Shown here: positions 9,513 through 18,705 of the stretch, one piece after another
Position numbering within the stretch: position 1 is the stretch's first letter
Layout of the letters: each line of letters begins with the position of its first letter
DNA from: Sphingobacterium endophyticum
GTDB lineage: Bacteria > Bacteroidota > Bacteroidia > Sphingobacteriales > Sphingobacteriaceae
DNA length: 64,000 bases
Assembly: GCF_009733535.1 (NCBI RefSeq)
Contig: NZ_SMMI01000010.1
Coordinates: forward strand, 114,878 to 178,877
Direction: 5' to 3'
Program-made: the position numbers and the translations under genes
The notes under the pieces: model-generated
Databases searched by the model: none
Told to the model about the DNA's origin: nothing
Seen by the model: the letters and a program-made list of their open reading frames with translations, nothing else

Positions 9513-10823
9513 TTAGTTAGGATACTTAACACCTCGATATTGACTGATGTCAAGCTTCGATATTTTGGAATCGTACTTCGAGTTGATGGCATCGATGAAT
9601 AAATTAGCTACGATAGCATTTCCCATAGGTGTAAGGTGAACCCCATCTAAGGAGAAAGCATTGCCAGTAATAAATGCTGCTGAAATATGAACACCATTAT
9701 AGTTATAACCCGCTTTTACTTTATTCAAAAATGCATGAACATCGGCAATTGCCAGATCTTTAGAGGTAGCTATCGCTTTAATTTTATCATTATATGCTTT
9801 TACTCGAGCTGTTACAGCCGCAACTTCAGCCTTATCTAAAACATATTTATCTTCAATAGGATTCATTGGGTGCATACCATAAGGTATTTTTAAATCATTT
9901 GGAACACCTAATAAAGCTGTTGGAAAGGTTAAGACAATTAAGTCTTCCGCTGTCGCTGCTCTTGGACCGGTTTTAGTCGCTATAAATACATTTTTAGCTG
10001 CACCGCCTGATGCTGCTTCCACTGCCGCATTCAAGCGCGCAGTAGTAACCGTATTCATAAATGGAATCGACGTAACGTCAGGTATTGTTGCTACTACACC
10101 TTTCGAACCTTTTGCAGTTAATGCAGTAATGAATGTGTTATATGCAAATTCAAAGGTCGGTACATCGGTGAGCTTTTTCGTCGGATCTTCAGACTCAGCG
10201 GCACCATTCATTGCATAACCTAATACATCATTATTCCCTAACCAGAAGCTGAAAAAAGTATGCTCATGTGAAGATGCATATTCAACATATTTTAATGCTG
10301 GGGAGGTACCCTCTGGCAATAATCGCTCGAAATATGGATTTCCAGCTACCGTTCCAATGCCCGGAGCCATAGACATATCCAAACGCATCCCTGGTACGCC
10401 TAAATTCTGAATTGGTTCTGTATATTTTGTATATAATGGTCCACCGCTTGGACTTTTGCCTCGAATAGCTAATTTATCAGTAACAGGTTCCATTACGGGG
10501 TTGCCATCAACCAATGATTTTAACCTAATATAACCAGAACCATTCTCTTGTTCCGTACTAAAGAATGGAGAGGTAAATTCACCTCCACCTACTAATTTGA
10601 ATTGTTCTGCCATCAAATTCGGAAATGCGACCTTCTGTCCTTCTAAATATAGTCCGTTGTCAGCATAACCGGATGTTAGCGAGTTTCCAACTGCGATGAA
10701 TTTAGAAAAGTCAGCTGTTCCCTTGCTGGTCTCCAACTCATCAAGGGTTGGAGCACATGATGTTGCCAAGCCTAATAGGGCAAGTCCAATATATAATTTA
10801 AAATTCTTTTTCATTGTTTTCAT
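9513..10823 (-). CDS. SGNH/GDSL hydrolase-like lipoprotein
   Basis: A 436-aa exported lipoprotein (Cys23 in ATSCAPT) with an SGNH hydrolase domain: block I is AVGNSLTSG with the nucleophile Ser48, block III WLGNNDVL, and block V SLDGVHLTPMGN with the Asp and His of the triad. Such enzymes are esterases or lipases. It is 10 bp downstream of a FadL-type outer-membrane protein gene in the same direction, which fits a pair in which lipids are hydrolysed at the surface and the fatty acids are then taken up. The true substrate is not shown by the sequence. Confidence 0.88.
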   Translation of the reverse strand: MKTMKKNFKLYIGLALLGLATSCAPTLDELETSKGTADFSKFIAVGNSLTSGYADNGLYLEGQKVAFPNLMAEQFKLVGGGEFTSPFFSTEQENGSGYIRLKSLVDGNPVMEPVTDKLAIRGKSPSGGPLYTKYTEPIQNLGVPGMRLDMSMAPGIGTVAGNPYFERLLPEGTSPALKYVEYASSHEHTFFSFWLGNNDVLGYAMNGAAESEDPTKKLTDVPTFEFAYNTFITALTAKGSKGVVATIPDVTSIPFMNTVTTARLNAAVEAASGGAAKNVFIATKTGPRAATAEDLIVLTFPTALLGVPNDLKIPYGMHPMNPIEDKYVLDKAEVAAVTARVKAYNDKIKAIATSKDLAIADVHAFLNKVKAGYNYNGVHISAAFITGNAFSLDGVHLTPMGNAIVANLFIDAINSKYDSKISKLDISQYRGVKYPN

Positions 10824-10833
10824 AATTTAAGAC

Positions 10834-12054
10834 CTACCAATAGTAAGAAACAGAAATACCAGGTGCATGAATGTTCGTTTCATATGCTCCCCTTAATTGA
10901 GTCTCCGCATTCGTTGTGGTACGCTTCAATATTTTTTGGAATACATAAGCTGCTGACATTTGCCAATTTGGTGAAAACTTATAGGTCACACCCCCCGCTG
11001 CCATGACACGATTGTTATCTGGCGTCTCGGGATATACATATCTTGCTTGAACCGGTGTGTAAACGTACCCAGCACCTACGCGTAAATCTAACTTGTCATT
11101 CACTTCATAGTTAATCCCTGCTTTTCCTGAAAACGCATTTTCATATTTCTTTTCTGAACGAGTGTCCTGTAATACTGGCGTATTGTTTTCATAGTCAAAC
11201 ACTAACTCCTTATAGATGCTATAATTGATGATAGATCCATCGATTGCCGCATCAACTTTTTCAGATAATGGAAAGGTAAGTCCTACATTGAATGAAGCTG
11301 GTAAAGGTAATTCCGCATCGAATTTTCCATTCGGAAAATTAGCTGCTAATGATCCAGGAACATCAAATGTTCCATCGCCACCTTTTAATTTTGTTATTAC
11401 CTTTGAACGGTAATTCACTGATAATGCAAAAGTTTCATCTAAGGTATAGTGAACACCTAGATTATATCCCATTCCAGTTCCAGTTCCTTTTAATGTAGCT
11501 TGCCCTGTTTTTCCATCAGGATAGAATACAGGCAATGCTCTTCCTAAATCAACAAGACCAATATTATAAACAAATCCTCCACCTACACTGAATTGTTCCG
11601 TTAATTTAAAGCTTAAGGTAGGTTGAATGTAAATTGCACGCATGGATAAATGTGTTAGCGAGAATCTACCTGGCCATTCCGTCCCCCAATCTACTGATCC
11701 TCCAAATGGAGTATATACCCCGATACCTGCTTTCCACCATGCACCTTTCGGTCCAAATGTGGCATAGGCACCAAATGGTGGCGATATTTGGAATTTTGTG
11801 TGATGTACATCAGGGCTTCCTGCCTCTTGAAATGCAGATCTGTACATGATGGCGCTACCACCTATCTGTACCCCATTGTTCTCCATTTTCACTAATGCTC
11901 CAGGGTTATAAACGATGGATGTTTCATCAACAAAAAGTGCGGACCCTGCGCCCGCCATACCCACAGCTTTTTGACTTTGGGTATTAACTTGTGATCCCTG
12001 TGCTAATAATAGGGAAGGGGAAGCTAATAACAAACTGAGTAATAATTGTTTCAT
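10834..12054 (-). CDS. OmpP1/FadL/TodX family outer-membrane protein
   Basis: A 406-aa beta-barrel with a clear signal peptide (cleavage after LLLAQ). Seen: the N-terminal hatch-like segment QKAVGMAGAGSALFVDETSIVYNPG, which is diagnostic for the FadL family, repeated amphipathic strands, and a C-terminal aromatic residue (Trp) as in outer-membrane barrels. The family imports long-chain fatty acids or other hydrophobic compounds. It is first gene of a two-gene operon with the SGNH lipoprotein. Confidence 0.9.
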   Translation of the reverse strand: MKQLLLSLLLASPSLLLAQGSQVNTQSQKAVGMAGAGSALFVDETSIVYNPGALVKMENNGVQIGGSAIMYRSAFQEAGSPDVHHTKFQISPPFGAYATFGPKGAWWKAGIGVYTPFGGSVDWGTEWPGRFSLTHLSMRAIYIQPTLSFKLTEQFSVGGGFVYNIGLVDLGRALPVFYPDGKTGQATLKGTGTGMGYNLGVHYTLDETFALSVNYRSKVITKLKGGDGTFDVPGSLAANFPNGKFDAELPLPASFNVGLTFPLSEKVDAAIDGSIINYSIYKELVFDYENNTPVLQDTRSEKKYENAFSGKAGINYEVNDKLDLRVGAGYVYTPVQARYVYPETPDNNRVMAAGGVTYKFSPNWQMSAAYVFQKILKRTTTNAETQLRGAYETNIHAPGISVSYYW

Positions 12055-12227
12055 AGTAATTATTGATTAGCGTTTTTCAAATTCGATTTGATATGCTAAC
12101 ATAGTAAAATTTTATTAATTATAATAAAAAATTTGTCAAGAATTAATAAAAGACTGCTATTTGTTTTTATTCAAAACATAAATAAGGTATATTGGTTTTC
12201 AATATAAACAGATTTAAATAAATATTT

Positions 12228-12725
12228 ATGGCTCAAGTATCATTTAAAGGTAATGCAGTGCATACCCAAGGAGATCTACCTCAAGTAGGCAGTGCAGCTC
12301 CTGACTTTACTTTAACCGCCGGTGATTTGTCACAAAAATCATTGAAAGATTTTGCAGGTAAGAAAGTTATTCTAAATATATTCCCAAGTATCGACACGGG
12401 TACTTGCGCAATGTCAGTACGCCAATTCAATGAAAAAGCTTCCGGATTAGATAATACTGTAGTTCTTTGTATTTCTAAAGATCTTCCTTTTGCGCAAAGT
12501 CGCTTCTGTGCTGCTGAAGGTCTTGATAATGTAATTACACTATCTGATTTCAAAGATGACTCTTTCGCCAATGCGTATGGTGTTAAATTCTCTGATGGTC
12601 CACTTCAAGGGCTTTTAAGTCGTTCTGTGGTCGTAGTGGACGAAAATGGAAATGTAAAATATACCGAACAAGTCGCTGAAACCGTCGAAGAACCTAACTA
12701 CGAAGCAGCTCTAGCTGCGGTGTAA
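12228..12725 (+). CDS. tpx: thiol peroxidase, Tpx type
   Basis: A 165-aa peroxiredoxin of the Tpx subfamily that reduces peroxides with thioredoxin. Seen: [17 protein letters not shown] with the peroxidatic Cys60 and the resolving Cys94 in SRFCAAEGL. The position of both cysteines and the length match the family. It is monocistronic, read from a 170-bp AT-rich spacer shared with the divergent FadL operon, and ends at a repeat-built hairpin shared with the convergent gene. Confidence 0.95.
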   Translation: MAQVSFKGNAVHTQGDLPQVGSAAPDFTLTAGDLSQKSLKDFAGKKVILNIFPSIDTGTCAMSVRQFNEKASGLDNTVVLCISKDLPFAQSRFCAAEGLDNVITLSDFKDDSFANAYGVKFSDGPLQGLLSRSVVVVDENGNVKYTEQVAETVEEPNYEAALAAV

Positions 12726-12733
12726 GTTGAGTA

Positions 12734-12840
12734 TAGACATAAGACAGTAGACACAAGACACAAGGCAATAGACATTAGAAACTAGAAAGGCTCTAATGTC
12801 TTTTGTCTAATGTCTACTGTCTACTGTCTACAACTGTCTA
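12734..12840. repeat. TAGACA-type inverted repeat between convergent genes
   Basis: The left arm (12734-12779) has repeated TAGACA/AAGACA units and the right arm (12792-12840) has the complement (TGTCTA, TGTCTT). The arms can form a long imperfect hairpin, the inner perfect part being TAGACATTAGA/TCTAATGTCT. The stop codon of the minus-strand gene (complement of CTA at 12838-12840) lies in the last repeat unit. It may serve as a bidirectional terminator. Confidence 0.65.
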
Positions 12841-14013
12841 CCCCCGGCTTTTCTCAAGTGCCTGTAGGATATCGTCGATTATATCTTTTTGATCTTCGAT
12901 ACCTATTGAAAGCCTAACCGTTCCTGGCCTGATTCCTAATTTTTCTCTTTCTTCCTCTGTAAGCTTTGAATGTGTTGTCGATGCGGGGTGAGTTGCAATA
13001 CTTCTTGAATCACCAAGGTTTGATGTGTACAAGATCATATTTAAGGCATCCAAAAATTGGAAAGCACGTTCTTTACCTCCTTTTACTTCAATGGTTACAA
13101 TTCCACCTCCTGCTTTCATCTGTTTTTTCGCTAATTCATATTGAGGATGCGAAGGAAGGAATGGATATTTTACATCCAAAACCTCGGTGTTTTTTTCTAA
13201 TTCTTCTGCTAATGCTAATGCATTTGAGCAATGTCTGTCCATTCGAAGGCCTAATGTTTCAATACTTTTAGATAATATCCAAGCATTGAATGCTGACATT
13301 GCAGGACCTGTGTGGCGAATTAAAAACATCATTTTATCAATTAGTTCTTGTTTGCCTACAACAACTCCTCCTAAAACCCGTCCCTGTCCATCCATATATT
13401 TCGTTGCTGAATGGATTGACAAATCGAAACCATAGGCTAATGGTTTTTGTAAATATGGAGTAGCAAAACAATTATCAATTGCAAAAATAATGTGAGGATA
13501 CTTCTCCTTTAAACCACCTAACCATTCTAAATCTACGAGTTCTAATCCCGGATTTGATGGAGATTCTAGGAAGATAAATTTAGTATTAGGTTGTATAGCT
13601 TTTTCCCATTCTTCTGGGTTAATAGCATCTACATAGGTAGTCGTTACCCCCCATTTAGGGAACAGTTGTGTGAATAATTGATGAGTTGAACCAAAAATTG
13701 CCCTGGAAGAAACGATATGATCTCCCTGTTCTATAAATCCAGCAAACGTAGAAAATATAGCTCCCATTCCCGAGGCAAATGCTAATCCTGCTTCAGCCTC
13801 TTCTAATAAACATACCTTATTTATGAATTCAGTAGTGTTTGGATTGGCATATCTTGAATATACCATGGCTTCTTCTTCGTCTGCAAAAACAGCTCTTCCT
13901 TGTTCCGCACTGTCAAATATAAAGCTTGAAGTAAGATATAATGGAACCGAATGTTCTCGTAATGAAGAACGTTTGGCTTGCTCGCGTATAATTTTAGATT
14001 GTTCGTTGTTCAT
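12838..14013 (-). CDS. metZ: trans-sulfuration PLP enzyme, probably O-succinylhomoserine sulfhydrylase
   Basis: A Cys/Met-metabolism PLP enzyme. Seen: YSRYANPNTTEFINKVCLLE, ASGMGAIFSTF, the AIDNCFATP Asp, and the PLP lysine in SIHSATKYMDGQGRVLGG (Lys205 from this start). The pattern fits MetZ, which adds sulfide to O-succinylhomoserine to make homocysteine; cystathionine gamma-synthase and methionine gamma-lyase are close relatives and cannot be excluded. Start: the ATG at 14013 (MNNEQSK) is preferred to the TTG three codons upstream. The stop codon lies inside a TAGACA repeat. Confidence 0.85.
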   Translation of the reverse strand: MNNEQSKIIREQAKRSSLREHSVPLYLTSSFIFDSAEQGRAVFADEEEAMVYSRYANPNTTEFINKVCLLEEAEAGLAFASGMGAIFSTFAGFIEQGDHIVSSRAIFGSTHQLFTQLFPKWGVTTTYVDAINPEEWEKAIQPNTKFIFLESPSNPGLELVDLEWLGGLKEKYPHIIFAIDNCFATPYLQKPLAYGFDLSIHSATKYMDGQGRVLGGVVVGKQELIDKMMFLIRHTGPAMSAFNAWILSKSIETLGLRMDRHCSNALALAEELEKNTEVLDVKYPFLPSHPQYELAKKQMKAGGGIVTIEVKGGKERAFQFLDALNMILYTSNLGDSRSIATHPASTTHSKLTEEEREKLGIRPGTVRLSIGIEDQKDIIDDILQALEKSRG

Positions 14014-14019
14014 GATTAG

Positions 14020-14027
14020 CAAATTTA
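14020..14027 (-). promoter_or_regulatory. -7 promoter box of metZ
   Basis: TAAATTTG on the minus strand, an exact TAnnTTTG match 6 bp before the ATG at 14013. No -33 box is clear at the usual spacing. It implies a very short leader, and no SAM-riboswitch-like fold is seen upstream. Confidence 0.35.
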
Positions 14028-14240
14028 TTCACTTTTCAATAAAAAGCACTAAGTCAAGGAGATAATTTTAACCTTAATTTGAAAAAAAATGTATGCAAAC
14101 CTTTGATTATCTCATTTTTATTGAAATATAATGTTAATTAAAAGAAGTTCAATTCGATTATTGATAAAGCATTAAATCAATCATTTACCTTTGACATCTA
14201 CTAATAGCTGTTAAATCTTCAAAATTTAGTATTATTCCTG

Positions 14241-14271
14241 TTGAAATAGGAAATTAATCACTGAATCTTTG
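14241..14271 (+). promoter_or_regulatory. promoter of the fucosidase pair
   Basis: TTG (14241-14243), 20 bp, then AATCTTTG (14264-14271), one mismatch from TAnnTTTG, 37 bp before the GH29 ATG. An alternative exact box, TACCTTTG at 14186-14193, has a TTG 22 bp upstream. Confidence 0.4.
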
Positions 14272-14308
14272 CAGATTTCTGTATCTTGAGAATTTATTAT
14301 AATCGTTT

Positions 14309-16213
14309 ATGAAAAGATCTAAACTACTTTCTTTAGCATTATTATGCCCATTACTTACTTTTTCTCAAACGGAGCCAAAGCCCTACGGAGCCTTGCCAAG
14401 TGAAAGACAATTAAAATGGCATGAAATGGAGATGTACACACTGATCCATTTTACACCAACCACTTTTCAGAATAAAGAATGGGGATTCGGGGATGCCGAT
14501 CCAAAAATATTTAATCCAGTAAAATTTGATGCCAACCAAATTGCCAAGGCTGCAGCAGCAGGGGGATTTAAAGGACTTATTTCAGTTGCTAAACACCATG
14601 ATGGTTTTTGTTTGTGGCCTACCAAAACAACAAATTATAGCATAGCAAGCTCGCCCTTTAGAGATGGAAAGGGTGATATGGTCAAAGAATTTATGCAAGC
14701 ATCACACGATAATGCGCTTGAATTTGGTGTGTACCTTTCTGCATGGGACCGTAATGATACAAGGTACGGAACTAAAGCCTATGCAGATGCCTATAGAGAG
14801 CAATTAACCGAGTTGATGTCTAACTATGGTCCACTATTCACTTCTTGGCACGATGGCGCCAATGGTGGTGATGGGTATTATGGTGGCAAAAATGAAAAAC
14901 GTACGATTGATCGGACTACCTATTATGAATGGCATGAAAAAACCTGGCCGATAGTAAGAAAACTTCAACCTATGGCGATGATTTTCTCTGATGTTGGTCC
15001 TGACATGAGATGGGTTGGTAACGAACATGGCTTTGCTGACGAAACCAGCTGGGCTACATTAACCCCTAAAAGTAAGGAGCCAGGAAAAACTCCTGTTCCC
15101 GGGGAAGTAGATGATTCTAATTTGCCTTCAGGAGATCGTAATGGCGAATTCTGGATCCCTGCTGAATGTGATGTTCCTCAAAGACCAGGATGGTTCTACC
15201 ATGAAGATCAAAATGAAAAGGTAAAAACTCCAAATCAGCTTTTCGAAATTTATCTGAAATCTGTTGGTCGTGGTGGAAACATGAACCTAGGACTTGCTCC
15301 AATGCCTAATGGCTTATTGCACGACAACGATGTGAAATCCTTAGCCGCATTTGGCGAAAAAATTAAAGCTACATTTTCCGATAACCTTGCCACTGGTGCT
15401 ACTGCAAAAGCCAGCAACGTCCGTGAAAATAATGCCCTTTTTGCTGAAAAGAACTTATTTGACCAAGACCGATATTCTTATTTTGCATCCGATGACCAGG
15501 TATTGAATCCATCCATTGAAATTAATTTGGCTCATGATCAGGAGTTTGATATTATTCGTCTGAGAGAAAATATAAAATTGGGACAAAGATTGGATAGTGT
15601 TCAAATTGAAGTATGGAAAGATGCTGCATGGCAACCTCTTGCCAAAGCTACCAGTATTGGTGCAAATCGATTGATAAAACTTGATAAACCTGTTCGTGCA
15701 TCAAAACTGAGATTGAAATTGTTCGCACCTGTTGCTCCGACATTGAGCGATTTTGCCTTGTTTAAGGAAGCAGAATCTGTCTTTAAATTTGATTCAGCTG
15801 ATCGTAAAAAAATAGCTAAAGATCAGATTACGATAATTAGTGCAGATAAACATGCCAAGAAAGCCATTGATAATAATGACCAAACTGTATGGAATACTAT
15901 ATTGAGCACGCAAAAGTTTATTGAAATCAGAATTCCTAAAACAGAATCGATAATAGGAATGAGCTATATGCCTAGACAAGATCGTAAGATCAATGGCGTG
16001 CCTTCTAAATATGAAGTTCAGATAAGTGTGGATGGTAAGGAATGGAAGAAAGTAGCTGAAGGAGAGTTCTCCAATATTAGAGCTAACGCTACTGAACAAA
16101 ATATAAGCTTCGGAACTGCACAGGAAGCACATTATATTCGTTTTATACCTAAAGAAATGTTAAGTGCTGATAAAGAGTTTTCCGTCGCAGAGTTTGACAT
16201 CTATTTGAAATAA
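14309..16213 (+). CDS. alpha-L-fucosidase, glycoside hydrolase family 29
   Basis: Exported 634-aa enzyme that removes alpha-linked L-fucose from glycans by a retaining mechanism. Signal peptide ends at LLTFSQ. Catalytic barrel about 25-350 with MYTLIHFTPTTF, VAKHHDGFCLWPT and TSWHDGANGGDGYYG; Asp182 there is the likely nucleophile. Residues about 365-630 look like two beta-sandwich modules of the F5/8 discoidin (carbohydrate-binding) type. The stop is 3 bp before a GH95 fucosidase gene, so both are made together. The two families use different linkages and mechanisms, which suggests attack on one fucosylated substrate such as a plant or host glycan. Confidence 0.93.
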   Translation: MKRSKLLSLALLCPLLTFSQTEPKPYGALPSERQLKWHEMEMYTLIHFTPTTFQNKEWGFGDADPKIFNPVKFDANQIAKAAAAGGFKGLISVAKHHDGFCLWPTKTTNYSIASSPFRDGKGDMVKEFMQASHDNALEFGVYLSAWDRNDTRYGTKAYADAYREQLTELMSNYGPLFTSWHDGANGGDGYYGGKNEKRTIDRTTYYEWHEKTWPIVRKLQPMAMIFSDVGPDMRWVGNEHGFADETSWATLTPKSKEPGKTPVPGEVDDSNLPSGDRNGEFWIPAECDVPQRPGWFYHEDQNEKVKTPNQLFEIYLKSVGRGGNMNLGLAPMPNGLLHDNDVKSLAAFGEKIKATFSDNLATGATAKASNVRENNALFAEKNLFDQDRYSYFASDDQVLNPSIEINLAHDQEFDIIRLRENIKLGQRLDSVQIEVWKDAAWQPLAKATSIGANRLIKLDKPVRASKLRLKLFAPVAPTLSDFALFKEAESVFKFDSADRKKIAKDQITIISADKHAKKAIDNNDQTVWNTILSTQKFIEIRIPKTESIIGMSYMPRQDRKINGVPSKYEVQISVDGKEWKKVAEGEFSNIRANATEQNISFGTAQEAHYIRFIPKEMLSADKEFSVAEFDIYLK

Positions 16214-16216
16214 GTA

Positions 16217-18538
16217 ATGAGAAAATTATTAGGAATAATTTGTGTTCTGTTAGTTGGGAATGTCCAAGGACAGGATTTAAAAATGTGGTATAATAAACCA
16301 GCAAGCCAATGGGAAGAAACTTTACCATTAGGTAATGGCTTAATTGGAATGATGCCTGATGGGAAAATAAACGATGAATCGATTGTTCTGAATGAAATTT
16401 CCATGTGGTCCGGTTCTCCCCAGGATGCTAATAATTATGAAGCAAAGAATTCTGTAGCCGATATACAAAAATTACTTTTCCAAGGTAAGAATGATGAAGC
16501 TGAGGCTTTGGTCAATAAAAATTTTGTTTGTGTAGGTGCAGGTTCTGGACATGGTAATGGAGCAAATGTCCCTTATGGATGTTTCCAAAACTTTGGTTTT
16601 ATGAATTTTCTCTTTTTTCATCAAGGAGAAACCAAAGATTATAAACGTTGGTTGGATATTTCGGAAGCAAAATCTGGAACGAGCTTTAACAATAATGGTG
16701 TCAAGTTTTTAAGAGAGTACTTTACTTCTTTTGATAAAAATGTTGGGGTTGTTCGTCTTTCTGCCGACAAGAAGAAATCAATTCATTTTGCCATGCATTT
16801 TTATAGGGATCAGAACGTAGAAGAATATAAAATCAATGGCAACGAAATTAGTATTTCAGGAAATCTACCCGATGGAAAGGGGGGAAGAGGGATTAAGTTT
16901 GCTGCTAAATTTAAAGTACTGACAAAAGGAGGTTCATTAAAGAATCATGATAATCAAATTATTGTTAAGGATGCAGATGAAGCCGTGGTTTTATTTTCTG
17001 CCAGCACGAGTTATTATGATCATGACCCTGTGCAATATGTTGATGCGGAAATCAAAAAAGTTGAAAAGGATAGCTACTCAAAATTATGGCGAGATCATGA
17101 ATCCCGCTATAAGCCGCTTTTTAATCGTGTATCTCTTCAAATTGCAGATCAAGCTCCCAAAATCGATGTACCCACCAATGAACGCTTAGCTAACTTTTTC
17201 AAAGATCCAAGTCAAGATAATGGATTAGCAACATTGTATTACCAATTTGGCCGTTACTTAACTTTATCAAGCACAGCGCCAAATGTTCCAAAAGCTTTAC
17301 CTCCTAACTTACAGGGCTTATGGGCACATCAGATTCAAACACCTTGGAATGGGGATTATCATTTGAACATTAATGCCCAAATGAATCATTGGGGTGTGGA
17401 GGTCAATAATCTTTCTGAATATCATAAACCCTTTATCGAAATGATAAAGAATATTGCTAATGAAGGAACCAAAACGGCACAGGCATATTATGGTGCACCG
17501 GGCTGGGTAGTTTATATGATGAGCAATATTTGGGGCTATTCAGCACCTGGAGAGCAAGCCTCTTGGGGAGCGAGCACTGCCTCTGGCTGGCTATGTAACC
17601 ATCTTTGGGAGCATTATCAATTTACTAAAGATGAAAGCTATTTAAAAGAAATATATCCAGTATTGAAAAATGCTGCGGTATTTTATAAGGCAACCATGGT
17701 CAAGGATCCAAAAACAGGCTGGTTGGTCACTTCACCTTCCGTATCTCCAGAAAATGGGTTTAAACTTCCAAATGGAAAACGTGCCGCAGTGGTGATGGGC
17801 CCTACTATCGATAATCAGATTGTGCGCGAACTTTATGAATCCTTTATTACAGCCAACAAAGTTCTGAAACTAAATGATGACTTTGCCACTGATTTGCAGG
17901 AAGATATAAAGTCATTGCCACCTGCAGTGGTGATCAGTAAGTCCGGAAGGGTGATGGAATGGTTAGAAGACTATGAAGAAACAGAACCAAAGCATCGCCA
18001 TGTCAGCCATCTCTATGGTTTATATCCCGCTAATTTTATTTCGCCGATTACGAGTCCAGAATGGGCGGATGCAGCTAAGAAGACATTAGCTGTGAGGGGT
18101 GATGATGGTACGGGATGGTCCAGAGCTTGGAAAATCCTCTTTTGGGCAAGATTACATGATGGTGATCATTCCTTGGAAATTCTTAGACAACTGCTACAGC
18201 CTGCCTTAGAACAAAATACAACCTATGGCGGTGCAGGAGCAGGAACCTATCCTAATTTATTCTGCGCTCATCCTCCGTTTCAAATCGATGGAAATTTCGG
18301 CGGTTCCGCTGGGATTGCTGAAATGCTTTTGCAAAGCCATGATGGATATATACATTTATTACCTGCCTTACCTGCTGCTTGGAAAAACGGTAAAGTCTCA
18401 GGACTTAAAGCAAGAGGTAATTATACCGTTGATTTTGAATGGAAAAATGGTGAAGTTACAAAATTTGTTATCAAAGGTAAAAAAGGTCAAATTGTACCTG
18501 TCTTAAAGAATGGTGAAAAAATAAACTATAAGATTTAA
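16217..18538 (+). CDS. alpha-L-fucosidase, glycoside hydrolase family 95
   Basis: Exported 773-aa protein, signal peptide ending near GNVQGQ. Seen: the N-terminal GH95 hallmark WEETLPLGNGLIGMMPDG, and in the (alpha/alpha)6 domain NAQMNHWGVEVNNLSEYH (catalytic Asn residues), TSPSVSPENGF (Glu) and FQIDGNFGGSAGIAEML (Asp). Family members are inverting 1,2-alpha-L-fucosidases; some are alpha-L-galactosidases. All expected catalytic residues are present. It is second gene of the fucosidase pair and is followed by a strong terminator. Confidence 0.93.
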   Translation: MRKLLGIICVLLVGNVQGQDLKMWYNKPASQWEETLPLGNGLIGMMPDGKINDESIVLNEISMWSGSPQDANNYEAKNSVADIQKLLFQGKNDEAEALVNKNFVCVGAGSGHGNGANVPYGCFQNFGFMNFLFFHQGETKDYKRWLDISEAKSGTSFNNNGVKFLREYFTSFDKNVGVVRLSADKKKSIHFAMHFYRDQNVEEYKINGNEISISGNLPDGKGGRGIKFAAKFKVLTKGGSLKNHDNQIIVKDADEAVVLFSASTSYYDHDPVQYVDAEIKKVEKDSYSKLWRDHESRYKPLFNRVSLQIADQAPKIDVPTNERLANFFKDPSQDNGLATLYYQFGRYLTLSSTAPNVPKALPPNLQGLWAHQIQTPWNGDYHLNINAQMNHWGVEVNNLSEYHKPFIEMIKNIANEGTKTAQAYYGAPGWVVYMMSNIWGYSAPGEQASWGASTASGWLCNHLWEHYQFTKDESYLKEIYPVLKNAAVFYKATMVKDPKTGWLVTSPSVSPENGFKLPNGKRAAVVMGPTIDNQIVRELYESFITANKVLKLNDDFATDLQEDIKSLPPAVVISKSGRVMEWLEDYEETEPKHRHVSHLYGLYPANFISPITSPEWADAAKKTLAVRGDDGTGWSRAWKILFWARLHDGDHSLEILRQLLQPALEQNTTYGGAGAGTYPNLFCAHPPFQIDGNFGGSAGIAEMLLQSHDGYIHLLPALPAAWKNGKVSGLKARGNYTVDFEWKNGEVTKFVIKGKKGQIVPVLKNGEKINYKI

Positions 18539-18600
18539 ATTCTCAATTTCTGTTATTAAATCTTAACAATCGAAAGATAAAACTATATCTTATTGAATAT

Positions 18601-18640
18601 AAAGGAGATAATTAACTTTAAAATTATCTCCTTTTGATTT
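18601..18640 (+). terminator. terminator after the fucosidase pair
   Basis: A 13-bp perfect stem (AAAGGAGATAATT and its complement at 18622-18634) followed by T-rich TTGATTTT. Confidence 0.75.
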
Positions 18641-18705
18641 TAAGTTAATCTAGCATCCTTAAATTAAAGTTAAAATATTATTGTTTAATTTTAATTTATT
18701 TTATT

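Noticed and set aside
14014..14308. SAM riboswitch before metZ
   Set aside because: No pseudoknot-forming or SAM-II/SAM-I core pattern can be seen, and the promoter box lies too close to the ATG to leave space for it.
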